Of a DNA stretch of 64,000 nt, positions 46,042 through 54,619 are shown one piece after another (position 1 is the first letter of the stretch; the number at the start of each line of letters is the position of its first letter). Location: positions 62,001 through 126,000 of the forward strand of contig JALNZT010000004.1 of the NCBI GenBank assembly GCA_023229135.1. Direction: 5' to 3'. A program made the translations under genes and the position numbers. The notes beneath the pieces are model-generated. The model ran no database searches and was not told the origin of the DNA. It saw nothing but the letters and a program-made list of their open reading frames with translations. The DNA is from Bacteroidales bacterium. Its GTDB lineage: Bacteria > Bacteroidota > Bacteroidia > Bacteroidales > F082.

Positions 46042-46695
46042 CTATTCTTCGTCGTCGGCCATACTTTTATCAAATCTTTCATTAGGCAAACCCACCAAAG
46101 CCCCCAATAGGCTCTGAATTATAGCAAAAGGCAGACAGAAAATTCCAGCTACCAACATGCCCAATTCGTAAAAAAGATTGCTGTCGGTAAATGGTTTTCC
46201 TTTAAGCCGCGACTGAAAAGCACTAAAAGGAATTCCGTACATATTTCCGGCTATCATAACTTGTGATGCAGAGAGAATTAAAGCTGCTTTATCACTGCCA
46301 TATTCGGTTACGATGGCATCATAAGCATACTTTTTGGGAAAACCTCTGGAATCAGCAAAATGCTGAGCAAATAGGATAGCCTTGGCCTCTTCCGGCTTGA
46401 TAAAATGCGTTTCTCCGCTTAAAAAACTACTGATTTCCTCGTTGCTCATTCCCTGTTGCAAAGCCATTTTGGTGTGTTGGTAAGAGCAAGCAGCACAGCC
46501 ATTTACTTCGGTAACAGCCAGCTGCAACCGTTCAATAAAATCAGGATGAAGGAGCTGATTTTTTTTGTTTTTCGACAGTTTTGATGCTGCCCGGGTAGCG
46601 AAAACAAAAGAGCGGTACATTTCCCACAGGCTAAACTTGCGCTTAAAACCCATTCTCAAACTGATAGATTCGGGTACTTTGATGGCTTCTTTCAT
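46042..46695 (-). CDS. Carboxymuconolactone decarboxylase/AhpD-like protein
   Basis: 217 residues, largely helical. The AhpD-like core has the CxxC-H site VTEVNGCAACSYQHTKMAL (Cys67, Cys70, His74), which in AhpD carries out thiol-based peroxide reduction. The C-terminal ~50 residues form a hydrophobic tail (LGMLVAGIFCLPFAIIQSLLGALVGLP) that could insert in the membrane. The exact substrate is unknown. Minus strand, convergent with the aldolase gene. Confidence 0.82.
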   Translation of the reverse strand: MKEAIKVPESISLRMGFKRKFSLWEMYRSFVFATRAASKLSKNKKNQLLHPDFIERLQLAVTEVNGCAACSYQHTKMALQQGMSNEEISSFLSGETHFIKPEEAKAILFAQHFADSRGFPKKYAYDAIVTEYGSDKAALILSASQVMIAGNMYGIPFSAFQSRLKGKPFTDSNLFYELGMLVAGIFCLPFAIIQSLLGALVGLPNERFDKSMADDEE

Positions 46696-46731
46696 AACTT
46701 TACTTTATGTTTTAATTCACTTTTACATGCT

Positions 46732-47625
46732 TCAATTCTTATCAATCAGATAAAAATTGATCTTCTTTAAGGCTTCATTATAATATGTATCTGTAAAAAT
46801 ACCAATAGTTTCGTATAAATAAATGGTGTCGTTTTGATGTAGCAACCGCAAAAACTGTTGATCGGAATAAATGTCACGCGCGTATCTTAATAAGATATAA
46901 TCTGAAGGATAAACAGGACCTCCTCCAATAAAATCTGTAGTGAGGATATAATAGGTATATTTAAAACCGCTAATTTCGCCTGTATTAGCTTCAAAATCAG
47001 CTATTCCTAAATCCTTTTTTGTTGCATCAAGGATTTGATACTTCCCGTTTAAAATAAACTTTCTACCTAAATAATTATAAGCAGACTCTTTGTTATTATA
47101 AGCATATTTCTGGTTTAGAATCCTGATGTAATCTGTGCGTTCGACAAGGCTATCGTTCTTGTTTTTTTCAAGGATTGAAATGGTTGTGTCGGCTGTGTTA
47201 TATCTAAAAATAAATTCATGTTCCTCCTCCCATTCAAGCAGTGAATTAGCATATTCCGGCTTGTCTGATTGCTTAGTTTCCCACACTTTAAAGTCATATC
47301 TTTCGTGGTTTTTAATGCCTGAAGGCACATTTAAAGTATCATTCTTTAAGTTATTCTTATGGATTTTTAGCTCTGAAATATACGGAATGTCTTGGTGTGA
47401 TAAATAGACTGATTTATGTTTAATTATTGCATTTAGGTATGCCTCAGGAGCCCAGACACCACCAAAAGTTTCAACAAAATCATTTAGGCTTATTGCTTTT
47501 TCAGTTACGTCCGTTATATTTTCTTTGCTTTCAGTTTTTGTTTCAGGCTGGCAGCAATATAGCAGCAAAGGAAATACTATTGCAATTGACAAGGACTTTC
47601 TTGTTGCTTTCATTCTCATTTTCAT
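46732..47625 (-). CDS. Lipoprotein of unknown function
   Basis: 297 residues. The N-terminus MKMRMKATRKSLSIAIVFPL continues to a lipobox LLYC (Cys at ~24), so it is a predicted lipoprotein. The mature part is rich in K, N, Y, I and D, with no recognised motif: ISELKIHKNNLKNDTLNVPSG, FILNGKYQILDATKKDLGIADF, DYILLRYARDIYSDQQFLRLLHQNDTIYLY. Its AT-rich codon use differs from the flanking genes and may indicate acquisition. Position between an AhpD-like gene and the stress operon gives no clear clue. Confidence 0.65.
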   Translation of the reverse strand: MKMRMKATRKSLSIAIVFPLLLYCCQPETKTESKENITDVTEKAISLNDFVETFGGVWAPEAYLNAIIKHKSVYLSHQDIPYISELKIHKNNLKNDTLNVPSGIKNHERYDFKVWETKQSDKPEYANSLLEWEEEHEFIFRYNTADTTISILEKNKNDSLVERTDYIRILNQKYAYNNKESAYNYLGRKFILNGKYQILDATKKDLGIADFEANTGEISGFKYTYYILTTDFIGGGPVYPSDYILLRYARDIYSDQQFLRLLHQNDTIYLYETIGIFTDTYYNEALKKINFYLIDKN

Positions 47626-47740
47626 CAGCTTTAGTTTTAGGCTAAATTAAGCCATTAATTGCTGTTTAAACATTATTTTAGGAACATTTAAGTGTGATAT
47701 AAATCAAAGTTATTCAAGAGTTGGCGTTTTTTAAACCTAA

Positions 47741-47776
47741 AATAAAAGCCCAAAAACTATTGGGAGTCTTTGGGCT
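47741..47776 (-). terminator. Terminator of the universal stress operon
   Basis: AGCCCAAA (47747-47754) and TTTGGGCT (47769-47776) form a perfect 8-bp stem; on the minus strand it is followed by TTTATTTT. It lies ~97 bp past the stop of the last gene of the operon. Confidence 0.7.
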
Positions 47777-47872
47777 GTTACTTTTTAAACTTAGTGATGT
47801 AAAACGCACTAATCATCAATCAAAGCTGTTTATTATCGAAAGACCATATTAAAGTCACTAAAAATCAATTTG

Positions 47873-48724
47873 TTAGCGCGAAATGCCGGCGATATAATCC
47901 TTTGCATGAATCACTAAAACCGGTATAGGCGAGTGGTTTACCATTTGTTGGGCATAAGGCCCCAGCCAGATATTTGAAGGTGTTTTTTCCTGTTCGTCCA
48001 TAATGCTGATCAGGTTAGCACCCACGCTGGTAGCATATTCTATGGTGTTGTCAGTAACGTTATCAACATCAATCTCTTTGACTAAAAACTTCACTTCATT
48101 TTCTGTGAGGTAGGTTTCAACCTGTTTGGTATAATCCATCACCCGGTCGCGCACATCTTGCACGCTGGTGGTATGCGTAACCAACACATGAATGATGGCA
48201 TCATAATATTTGGCCATCAAAGCAGTGATAGGCACTTTTTGCCGTGACTCCAAGGTGGTATCGAGGGGCATGACGATGGTGCTGATTGTTCGGTTAATGT
48301 CAACGCCACCTCTTATGGTTATTACAGGTCGCTCGGTAGCCGAAACAATACGATTAGCATTGCTGCCAATCCAAAACTCTTCAAAGCCTGATGATCCGTG
48401 TGTGCCGATTACGATGAGGAATACATCCAGCTCTTCGGCCGCGGCCACCAGTTCAACATACACCTTTCCTGAGCGTGTTACAAAATCAATGGTACCCTTG
48501 GTGAGCTTATGTTGGTTCTTGTTTATCAACTCACTCAGCTGTTTTTCAGCTTTATGCATGATTTCATCAGCTCCTAAATCGTATAGATTTCTGGTATTAT
48601 CGGGTTTATTTACCCAAATAAGCGTCAGGTTTGCTTCTGCTTTTTCGGCAATATTTAAGGCATGCTCCAGGGCATTGATTGAGCAATCAGAAAAGTCAAT
48701 GCCGACTAAAATTGTTTTATTCAT
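47873..48724 (-). CDS. Universal stress protein, two tandem Usp domains
   Basis: 283 residues. Each half is a UspA-like domain: the first starts KTILVGIDFSDCSINALEHALNIA and has VIGTHGSSGFEEFWIGSNANRIV, the G-x2-G-x9-G(S/T) nucleotide-binding pattern. The second half starts RTISTIVMPLDTTLESRQKV and ends IWLGPYAQQMVNHSPIPVLVI. Usp proteins bind ATP or other nucleotides and help survival in starvation or stress. Its start overlaps the SPOR gene stop by 4 bp, so translation is coupled. Confidence 0.92.
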   Translation of the reverse strand: MNKTILVGIDFSDCSINALEHALNIAEKAEANLTLIWVNKPDNTRNLYDLGADEIMHKAEKQLSELINKNQHKLTKGTIDFVTRSGKVYVELVAAAEELDVFLIVIGTHGSSGFEEFWIGSNANRIVSATERPVITIRGGVDINRTISTIVMPLDTTLESRQKVPITALMAKYYDAIIHVLVTHTTSVQDVRDRVMDYTKQVETYLTENEVKFLVKEIDVDNVTDNTIEYATSVGANLISIMDEQEKTPSNIWLGPYAQQMVNHSPIPVLVIHAKDYIAGISR

Positions 48725-49185
48725 GGCGTTGTTTCTTTAAATGTGGGAAATGCAATTAACTCAGGGGGTTCAATCATATCGCTGGTGATAAAGGCTTGTT
48801 GGAACTGTCTTTTCAAGGTATTTAAAGCACCTTCAGCTTCCAGTCGTGTGCGAAAATTACCCACCCTAACACGGTAATACGGCTGCCCAAAACTCAGGTA
48901 AGCAGGCCATTCTGGGTATTCTTCTTCAAATTTCTGTATAAAATCTTCGGCCCTTTGCACCGCATCATTGCCCGCCTCCATAAATAGCTGGATACGGTAG
49001 CCTTCAAAACGGCTATCTGCTGCTCGCAGTTTTTGGTGCAGCGCTATCAGGCTATCGATGCGTGCATCCTGGGTGATATTAATTTTACCCCCAGTATCAT
49101 GTTCATACTGAGCTTTTACAGTATTTTGAAAAGCTGTTACTGAAAGTAAAAACAAGGCAAACAGAAATATTTTATTCATAGTCAA
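48721..49185 (-). CDS. SPOR-domain exported protein
   Basis: 154 residues with a signal peptide (FLFALFLLSVTAFQNTVKA). The C-terminal ~75 residues have the SPOR pattern: FEGYRIQLFMEAGNDAVQRAEDFIQKFEEEYPEW, then YYRVRVGNFRTRLEAEGALNTLKRQF. SPOR domains bind glycan strands stripped of stem peptides, usually at the division site. It lies between two Usp genes, with 4-bp overlap on one side and a 4-bp gap on the other, an unusual partner set. Confidence 0.88.
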   Translation of the reverse strand: MTMNKIFLFALFLLSVTAFQNTVKAQYEHDTGGKINITQDARIDSLIALHQKLRAADSRFEGYRIQLFMEAGNDAVQRAEDFIQKFEEEYPEWPAYLSFGQPYYRVRVGNFRTRLEAEGALNTLKRQFQQAFITSDMIEPPELIAFPTFKETTP

Positions 49186-49189
49186 TCGT

Positions 49190-50017
49190 TTAAGCTGGTG
49201 ATGTTTGAATGCTTACCACAGGTATTAACGCATTATTGACTATTTGTTGTGCATAAGGGCCCAAAAACATATTACCGGCCGTATTGCTTTGCTCAGTCAT
49301 GATAGCAATTAGATCGGCCTTCATTTCATCGCTAAGGCTAAGCAAAGTTTGGGCAATATTATCGGTTTCAATTTCTTTTATGGAGGCGTTAATATTGCGT
49401 TCTTTCAGACATTTCATCGCCTCATCGGCAGAAGATTTCATGCGACTTCTGATTACACCAAGCGGGCTGTTATAAAGCAAAACTAAGTGCACTTCGGCTC
49501 CAAAAGCTTCTGCTAAAGTTGCGGTAAAAGGCAATTTTTGCCTGCTTTCTGCCGTGCTGTCGATAGGCACCAAAATACGTTTTACACTATCGTTAAAGTT
49601 AAAATCGGAACGTAAAGTAACCACCGGACAGGGTGCTGAAGTAACGATACGGTAGGCATTGCTACCAATCCAAAAACGTTCGTAGCCGCTCACACCATGC
49701 GTCCCCGCGAAAATTATATCAGCTTTAAGCTGTTTGGCAATCATAGCTATCTCACTATACACCTTTCCTTTGCGTAGATGAACCTGTATTTTTCCTTGCT
49801 TTAGCAGTGGCTGATATTTACGAACGATTTCGTCAAAATACTTTCTCGTTTCGATGCGTAAGGTCTGCTCAATATTCATCATCTGATCCGGCGTGCTGGT
49901 GTTGTCAACCCACACCAAATGAACACCTGTTCCCAGTTTGTTAGCATATAAAATCGCATATTCGAGCGTTTTCAATGCGTTTTTTGAAAAATCGAATGCA
50001 ACAAGTAGTTCTTTCAT
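49190..50017 (-). CDS. Universal stress protein, two tandem Usp domains
   Basis: 275 residues, laid out like the other Usp protein of the operon. The first domain starts KELLVAFDFSKNALKTLEYAILYA with GTHGVSGYERFWIGSNAYRIV; the second starts KRILVPIDSTAESRQKLPF and ends MFLGPYAQQIVNNALIPVVSI. The two proteins share this arrangement and probably arose by duplication. First gene of the three-gene operon. Confidence 0.92.
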   Translation of the reverse strand: MKELLVAFDFSKNALKTLEYAILYANKLGTGVHLVWVDNTSTPDQMMNIEQTLRIETRKYFDEIVRKYQPLLKQGKIQVHLRKGKVYSEIAMIAKQLKADIIFAGTHGVSGYERFWIGSNAYRIVTSAPCPVVTLRSDFNFNDSVKRILVPIDSTAESRQKLPFTATLAEAFGAEVHLVLLYNSPLGVIRSRMKSSADEAMKCLKERNINASIKEIETDNIAQTLLSLSDEMKADLIAIMTEQSNTAGNMFLGPYAQQIVNNALIPVVSIQTSPA

Positions 50018-50568
50018 AATCCATTCATTTTAACCAGTTTGACATCAAAACACCGTATGCTTTCAGCTTTTCAAACACTGTTTGCCTCGGGAGTAAATGA
50101 TGAAGCTAAATTACAGAAAATTCTTATACTTATAAAATATCCTACTGCTTAGATTGTAAATCATTGAATCTTTTGCATAGATTTCATCTCCAAGCTGTTG
50201 ACAGATAAGTCTTAGCACTATTTGCGAGTAGTAATTAAAAGTGATTATCGTTAGGTTGTCGAAGTGTCATTAAGGTAATGTGGGTTTCAGTAATTAAAAT
50301 TAGACTTATGAAATAATACGGCACTAAGCGTTATTCAATCAGTATTAAATAGTTTTTTCAGATATATTCCTATTCAAAACGCTTGATTTAGTTGTACCCA
50401 AACAGCTTCAAACAACTAATTTCTTAGATAAAATTGCGGGTTTATCAGCTCCTTCGGGCAATTGAAAACGAAATGTCAGATAAAATATCAAACCTTGATT
50501 TTTTCGCAAAACTTGAAAATTCTGCCTAAAAAAAATCATGTACTTTTGTCTGCACAGGAAATTATACC
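50018..50568. other. 551-bp intergenic region
   Basis: This lies between divergent Usp and ruvB genes. It is AT-rich with stops in all frames. Only the ruvB promoter element (50541-50548) is recognised. No tRNA, riboswitch or repeat is seen. Confidence 0.5.
50541..50548 (+). promoter_or_regulatory. -7 promoter element of the ruvB operon
   Basis: TACTTTTG fits TAnnTTTG and lies 20 bp before the ruvB ATG. Confidence 0.5.
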
Positions 50569-51597
50569 ATGAACGAGAATTTAGATGCATACGGCGATGG
50601 GCTTTCAAATGTAGAAAAGGAGCTTGAAAAGGTACTTCGACCGGATGCTTTCGAGAGCTTTGCCGGACAGGAACAGGTGGTCGAAAATCTGCGTATTTTT
50701 GTGCAGGCTGCCTCGCAACGTGCCGAAGCCCTGGATCATGTGTTGCTGCATGGCCCTCCGGGTTTGGGTAAAACTACTTTGTCGCATATCATCGCCAACG
50801 AACTGGGCGTAAATATCCGCATCACCTCAGGGCCTGTGCTGGATAAGCCGGGAGATTTGGCTGGTTTGCTCACCAATCTGGAAGAGAACGACGTGCTTTT
50901 TATCGATGAGATACATCGCTTAAGCGCTGTGGTTGAGGAATATCTGTATTCAGCTATGGAAGATTACCGCATCGATATTATGATAGAAACAGGGCCTAAT
51001 GCCCGCAGCGTGCAGATTGCCATTAACCCGTTCACGCTTATCGGAGCAACCACGCGATCAGGCTTGCTCACAGCTCCTTTACGTTCGCGTTTTGGGATCA
51101 ATTTACGCCTTTCCTATTACGATGCTGAAACCCTCACCGGGATTATCCAACGCTCGGCTTCCATCATCCACGTGCCTATCGACGAGGAAGCTGCGATAGA
51201 AATTGCGCGCCGAAGCCGCGGCACACCACGTATTGCAAACCTGCTGCTGCGCCGTGTCCGTGATTTTGCGCAAATCAAAGGCAATGGCAAAATCGATATC
51301 GCGATTGCCCGTTTTGGCCTTGGCGCACTCCACGTGGACGAACACGGCCTGGACGAGATGGATAACCGTATTTTATCCACCATTATTGACAAGTTCAAAG
51401 GCGGTCCTGTGGGCCTAAACACCATCGCAACGGCAGTTGGCGAAGAAGGCGGCACCATCGAAGAGGTTTACGAACCTTTTCTGATTATGGAAGGCTACCT
51501 GATGCGTACACCGCGCGGACGCGAAGCCACCGAAAAAGCATACAAACACTTGGGACGCACAAAAACACCACAACAGGGAAATCTTTTTAATGAGTAG
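50569..51597 (+). CDS. ruvB: Holliday junction branch migration helicase RuvB
   Basis: 342 residues, full length. The AAA+ ATPase drives branch migration of Holliday junctions with RuvA. Walker A HGPPGLGKTTLSH (~64), Walker B VLFIDEIHRL (~112), sensor 1 GATTRSGLLTAPLRSRFG (~165) and the C-terminal winged helix with GYLMRTPRGREATEKAYKHLG are all present. It overlaps queG by 8 bp. ruvA and ruvC are not in the window. Confidence 0.98.
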   Translation: MNENLDAYGDGLSNVEKELEKVLRPDAFESFAGQEQVVENLRIFVQAASQRAEALDHVLLHGPPGLGKTTLSHIIANELGVNIRITSGPVLDKPGDLAGLLTNLEENDVLFIDEIHRLSAVVEEYLYSAMEDYRIDIMIETGPNARSVQIAINPFTLIGATTRSGLLTAPLRSRFGINLRLSYYDAETLTGIIQRSASIIHVPIDEEAAIEIARRSRGTPRIANLLLRRVRDFAQIKGNGKIDIAIARFGLGALHVDEHGLDEMDNRILSTIIDKFKGGPVGLNTIATAVGEEGGTIEEVYEPFLIMEGYLMRTPRGREATEKAYKHLGRTKTPQQGNLFNE

Positions 51598-52540
51598 TCA
51601 GTCAACAATTTCCGCTTCCGAATTGGGCCGTTTAATCAAGCAACAGGCGCTTGAACTCGGTTTTGATGAAGTGGGTATTTCATCAGCAAAGCTGCTTGAA
51701 GAAGATGGTGATTTGATGGAAGAATGGCTCGAAAAGGGCTTCCAGGGCGAGATGTCGTACCTGGATCGTAACAAAGAAAAGCGCTATGATCCACGGCTGC
51801 TGCTCGAAGGAACACAAAGTATTGTGAGCGTGTTGTACAATTATTTCCCGGAAGAGCAGCTTGAGACTGACGACAACTACAAAATTTCTAAATACGCTTA
51901 CGGACAGGATTATCATACGGTGATTCGGGAAAAGCTATACACGCTGCTTGCTTTTGTTGAAACGCACACTGGAAAACTGGAGCAGGCAAGGGCTTTCACC
52001 GATTCGGCACCCATACTTGACCGTGCCTGGGCAAAAAAAAGTAATTTGGGTTTTATCGGAAAAAACACCTGTCTTATCCATCCGCGCAAAGGTTCCTTCT
52101 TTTTTATCGGACACCTGTTTTTGCCCTTGAAACTGGAAGAAGAAACCGAAGAAATAACGGATTATTGCGGCAGTTGCAGGCGCTGTATCGATGCCTGCCC
52201 CACAGGTGCTTTAGTGGAGCCGCATAAGCTTGATGCTAATAAATGTATCTCTTACCTCACGATTGAATATCGCGGAGAAATCCCGAAAGACCCCAAGCTG
52301 GATTTTAAGGATTGGATGTTTGGCTGCGATATTTGTCAGGATGTTTGTCCCTGGAACCGCTTTTCGAAACCACATAACGAACCACTTTTTAAGCTTAGCG
52401 ATGCGCTGAAAAATATGCGTAAAGCAGATTGGGAACAGTTGGACAAAGCCAAATTTAACGAACTTTTTAAGGGTTCTGCTGTTAAAAGAACAAAGTACGA
52501 TGGTCTAAAACGCAATATTAACTTCTTAAAAAACGATTAA
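51590..52540 (+). CDS. queG: Epoxyqueuosine reductase
   Basis: 316 residues. The cobalamin- and iron-sulfur-dependent enzyme carries out the last step of queuosine tRNA modification. Two [4Fe-4S] motifs are visible: CGSCRRCIDACPTGALVEP (~197) and GCDICQDVCPWNRF (~250), plus the family segments PILDRAWAKKSNLGFIGKNTCLI and CISYLTIEYRGEIP. It overlaps ruvB by 8 bp and the next gene follows after 1 bp. Confidence 0.95.
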   Translation: MSSQSTISASELGRLIKQQALELGFDEVGISSAKLLEEDGDLMEEWLEKGFQGEMSYLDRNKEKRYDPRLLLEGTQSIVSVLYNYFPEEQLETDDNYKISKYAYGQDYHTVIREKLYTLLAFVETHTGKLEQARAFTDSAPILDRAWAKKSNLGFIGKNTCLIHPRKGSFFFIGHLFLPLKLEEETEEITDYCGSCRRCIDACPTGALVEPHKLDANKCISYLTIEYRGEIPKDPKLDFKDWMFGCDICQDVCPWNRFSKPHNEPLFKLSDALKNMRKADWEQLDKAKFNELFKGSAVKRTKYDGLKRNINFLKND

Positions 52541-52541
52541 C

Positions 52542-53096
52542 ATGGCACGCACACCTACCAAATCCATACCGCTCGGGTTTTCAGCGCCCGACTTCAGACT
52601 CATTGATCAAATTACTGATAAATACTTGACCTATAGAGATATAAAAGGAGAAAAGGGAACGCTGGTGATGTTTATCTGCAACCATTGTCCTTATGTGAAG
52701 CATGTGATTCAGGAGTTGGTGGAAGTCGGCAAGGATTTCATGCCAAAAGGGATTGGCATGGTAGCTATTAGTGCCAATGATGCGGTAAAGCATCCGGAAG
52801 ATTCTCCTGAGAAGATGAAAATATTTGCAGCAGAGAATGACTTCCCATTTCCTTATTTATATGATGAAACGCAAGAAGTGGCCAAAGCTTATGATGCTGC
52901 CTGCACACCAGATTTCAACCTTTTTGATGGGGAAGACCTTTGTGTTTATCGTGGTCAGTTCGACGGCAGTCGCCCCGGAAATGAAGTAGCAGTAAGCGGA
53001 GAAGATTTACGAGCAGCCTTAAAGTTGGTTTTAGAAGGCAAAAAAGTACCCGAAAATCAAATCCCATCCATCGGCTGTAATATCAAGTGGAAATAA
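52542..53096 (+). CDS. Thioredoxin-family (AhpC/TSA-like) protein
   Basis: 184 residues without an obvious signal peptide. The redox-type site is VMFICNHCPYVKHVIQEL with a CNHC pair. This form (AxPDFRLID start, then CNHCPYV, then YDAACTPDFNLFDG) belongs to a common thioredoxin-like family. It probably reduces or isomerises disulfides or peroxides; the substrate is unknown. Third gene of the ruvB-queG operon, 1 bp after queG. Confidence 0.85.
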   Translation: MARTPTKSIPLGFSAPDFRLIDQITDKYLTYRDIKGEKGTLVMFICNHCPYVKHVIQELVEVGKDFMPKGIGMVAISANDAVKHPEDSPEKMKIFAAENDFPFPYLYDETQEVAKAYDAACTPDFNLFDGEDLCVYRGQFDGSRPGNEVAVSGEDLRAALKLVLEGKKVPENQIPSIGCNIKWK

Positions 53097-53102
53097 TACT
53101 GC

Positions 53103-53717
53103 TTAGAAGGTATAAAATAGCGCGAGCTGCAACACATCATTAAAAGCCCCGTATTTATTGCCGTAGCGTTTCACATTCCCTGTGGCTTGCTGTGTGCGTA
53201 TGGAATTGATGGAATTGATGGTGCGCAAACCCGCAGACCACTGATTGCTAATAAGAAAGCGTATGCCAAAGAGGCTGTTCAGTGTAACTTTTCGCCACAC
53301 CTCATTCACGTTTTCCTGGTAATCTATCTCTTCATAAGAATTGGTTAGAAAGGCGGCCGTCAGTCCGGCCTCAAGCCTCAGCTTTCCCAGGTCGTACTGA
53401 AAAATCAATGGTAGCTCTACATAATTGAGCCTTAGCAGATAAGCTAAATTTCCGGCCGCTTCGGCTTTGGTATTGGAGCGTGCTCCTTTTTGGGTAAAAT
53501 ACAACTCCATCTGCAGGCCATACTTGGTATCCAACTGGGTACGCACAAAAACTCCCGCGCTAAATCCTGCTTTGTTAAATCCTGAAAAATTATCGCCCGC
53601 CACCTGACTGCTGTTACCGCCCAATAAAATTCCACCCGAAAATGGCTGTGCCAGTGCGCTTCCGGTGGCGAAAAAACCTAAAAATCCAATCAATAGAAAA
53701 GTAAAAATATGTTTCAT
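53103..53717 (-). CDS. PorT-family outer-membrane beta-barrel protein
   Basis: 204 residues with a signal peptide (FTFLLIGFLGFFATGSALAQ). The barrel has the PorT-like start SGGILLGGNSSQVAGDNFSGFNKAGFSAGVFVRTQL, KYGLQMELYFTQKGARS and LNYVELPLIFQYDLGKLRLEAGL, and ends LALFYTF with a terminal Phe. PorT proteins are outer-membrane proteins of Bacteroidota; some act in T9SS. This short member may be a general barrel. Convergent with the preceding operon. Confidence 0.8.
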   Translation of the reverse strand: MKHIFTFLLIGFLGFFATGSALAQPFSGGILLGGNSSQVAGDNFSGFNKAGFSAGVFVRTQLDTKYGLQMELYFTQKGARSNTKAEAAGNLAYLLRLNYVELPLIFQYDLGKLRLEAGLTAAFLTNSYEEIDYQENVNEVWRKVTLNSLFGIRFLISNQWSAGLRTINSINSIRTQQATGNVKRYGNKYGAFNDVLQLALFYTF

Positions 53718-53897
53718 ACTCTTTGATTTTTGACGTGCAATTCTTTGGCTAAAATACTAAAACTATTTTGGGATGGAGAACAAATCAGTCATTTGAAAAG
53801 TAGAAGTCAAATTGCTGTGCGGCAAAAAGTATTTTTACTAAGTGTAAAAATAATTCAAAATTGACCATAAATTAACCTGTTAGTTCCTAAAATAATA

Positions 53898-53905
53898 TAC
53901 TTTTA
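53898..53905 (+). promoter_or_regulatory. -7 promoter element of the two-component operon
   Basis: TACTTTTA is one mismatch from TAnnTTTG and lies 30 bp before the ATG at 53936. Confidence 0.35.
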
Positions 53906-53935
53906 GGCCTGACTATTACCTAAAAAACAGGCCGT

Positions 53936-54619
53936 ATGAATCCATCAAATTACAAGATTTTATTGGTTGACGATGAGGATGATGTACTTGAGTTTTTGAG
54001 TTATAACCTACGCAAGGAAGGCTTCAAGGTAAGCACCGCCAGCAATGGCACCGATGGGGTAGTAAAAGCTGTGGAGGAACTTCCACACCTGATTACCCTG
54101 GACGTGATGATGCCCGAAATGGACGGGATGGCGACCTGTGGAAAGATCAGGGAGATTTCGGCGCTCAAAAACAGTTTGATTATTTTTCTTACCGCCCGCG
54201 CCGAAGATTATTCACAAATTGCCGGATTTGATGCGGGCGCCGATGATTATGTTACCAAACCCATAAAACCAAAATTACTTATCAGCCGTATAAAAGCCTT
54301 GCTGCGCAGAGTTCAGTATAATGAACAAGAAGCGACAAGGTTGGCAATAAAAGACTTTATCATCGATTCGGATCGCTTTCTTGTGATTAATAATGGTGTT
54401 GAAATCGTGTTGCCGAAAAAAGAATTTGAGTTGCTCCGCCTTTTTGCTTCCAGACCAAATAAGGTGTTTACGCGCGAGGAAATTTTCGCCAAAATCTGGG
54501 GCGCCGATGTGATTGTAGGCGACCGTACCATCGACGTGCATGTTCGGAAAATCAGAGAGAAAATCGGTATTAAGAACATCCGAACAGTAAAAGGTGTTGG
54601 GTATAAATTTGAAGTATGA
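53936..54619 (+). CDS. PhoB-like response regulator
   Basis: 227 residues. The receiver domain has KILLVDDEDDVLEFL, phospho-acceptor Asp56 in ITLDVMMPEMDG and the conserved lysine in DDYVTKPIKP. The OmpR-type winged helix includes LPKKEFELLRLF, IWGADVIVGDRTIDVHVRKIREKIG and VKGVGYKFE. It overlaps the kinase gene start by 4 bp (ATGA). The PhoB-like type is clear; phosphate control is not proven, as no pst/pho genes are nearby. Confidence 0.92.
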   Translation: MNPSNYKILLVDDEDDVLEFLSYNLRKEGFKVSTASNGTDGVVKAVEELPHLITLDVMMPEMDGMATCGKIREISALKNSLIIFLTARAEDYSQIAGFDAGADDYVTKPIKPKLLISRIKALLRRVQYNEQEATRLAIKDFIIDSDRFLVINNGVEIVLPKKEFELLRLFASRPNKVFTREEIFAKIWGADVIVGDRTIDVHVRKIREKIGIKNIRTVKGVGYKFEV

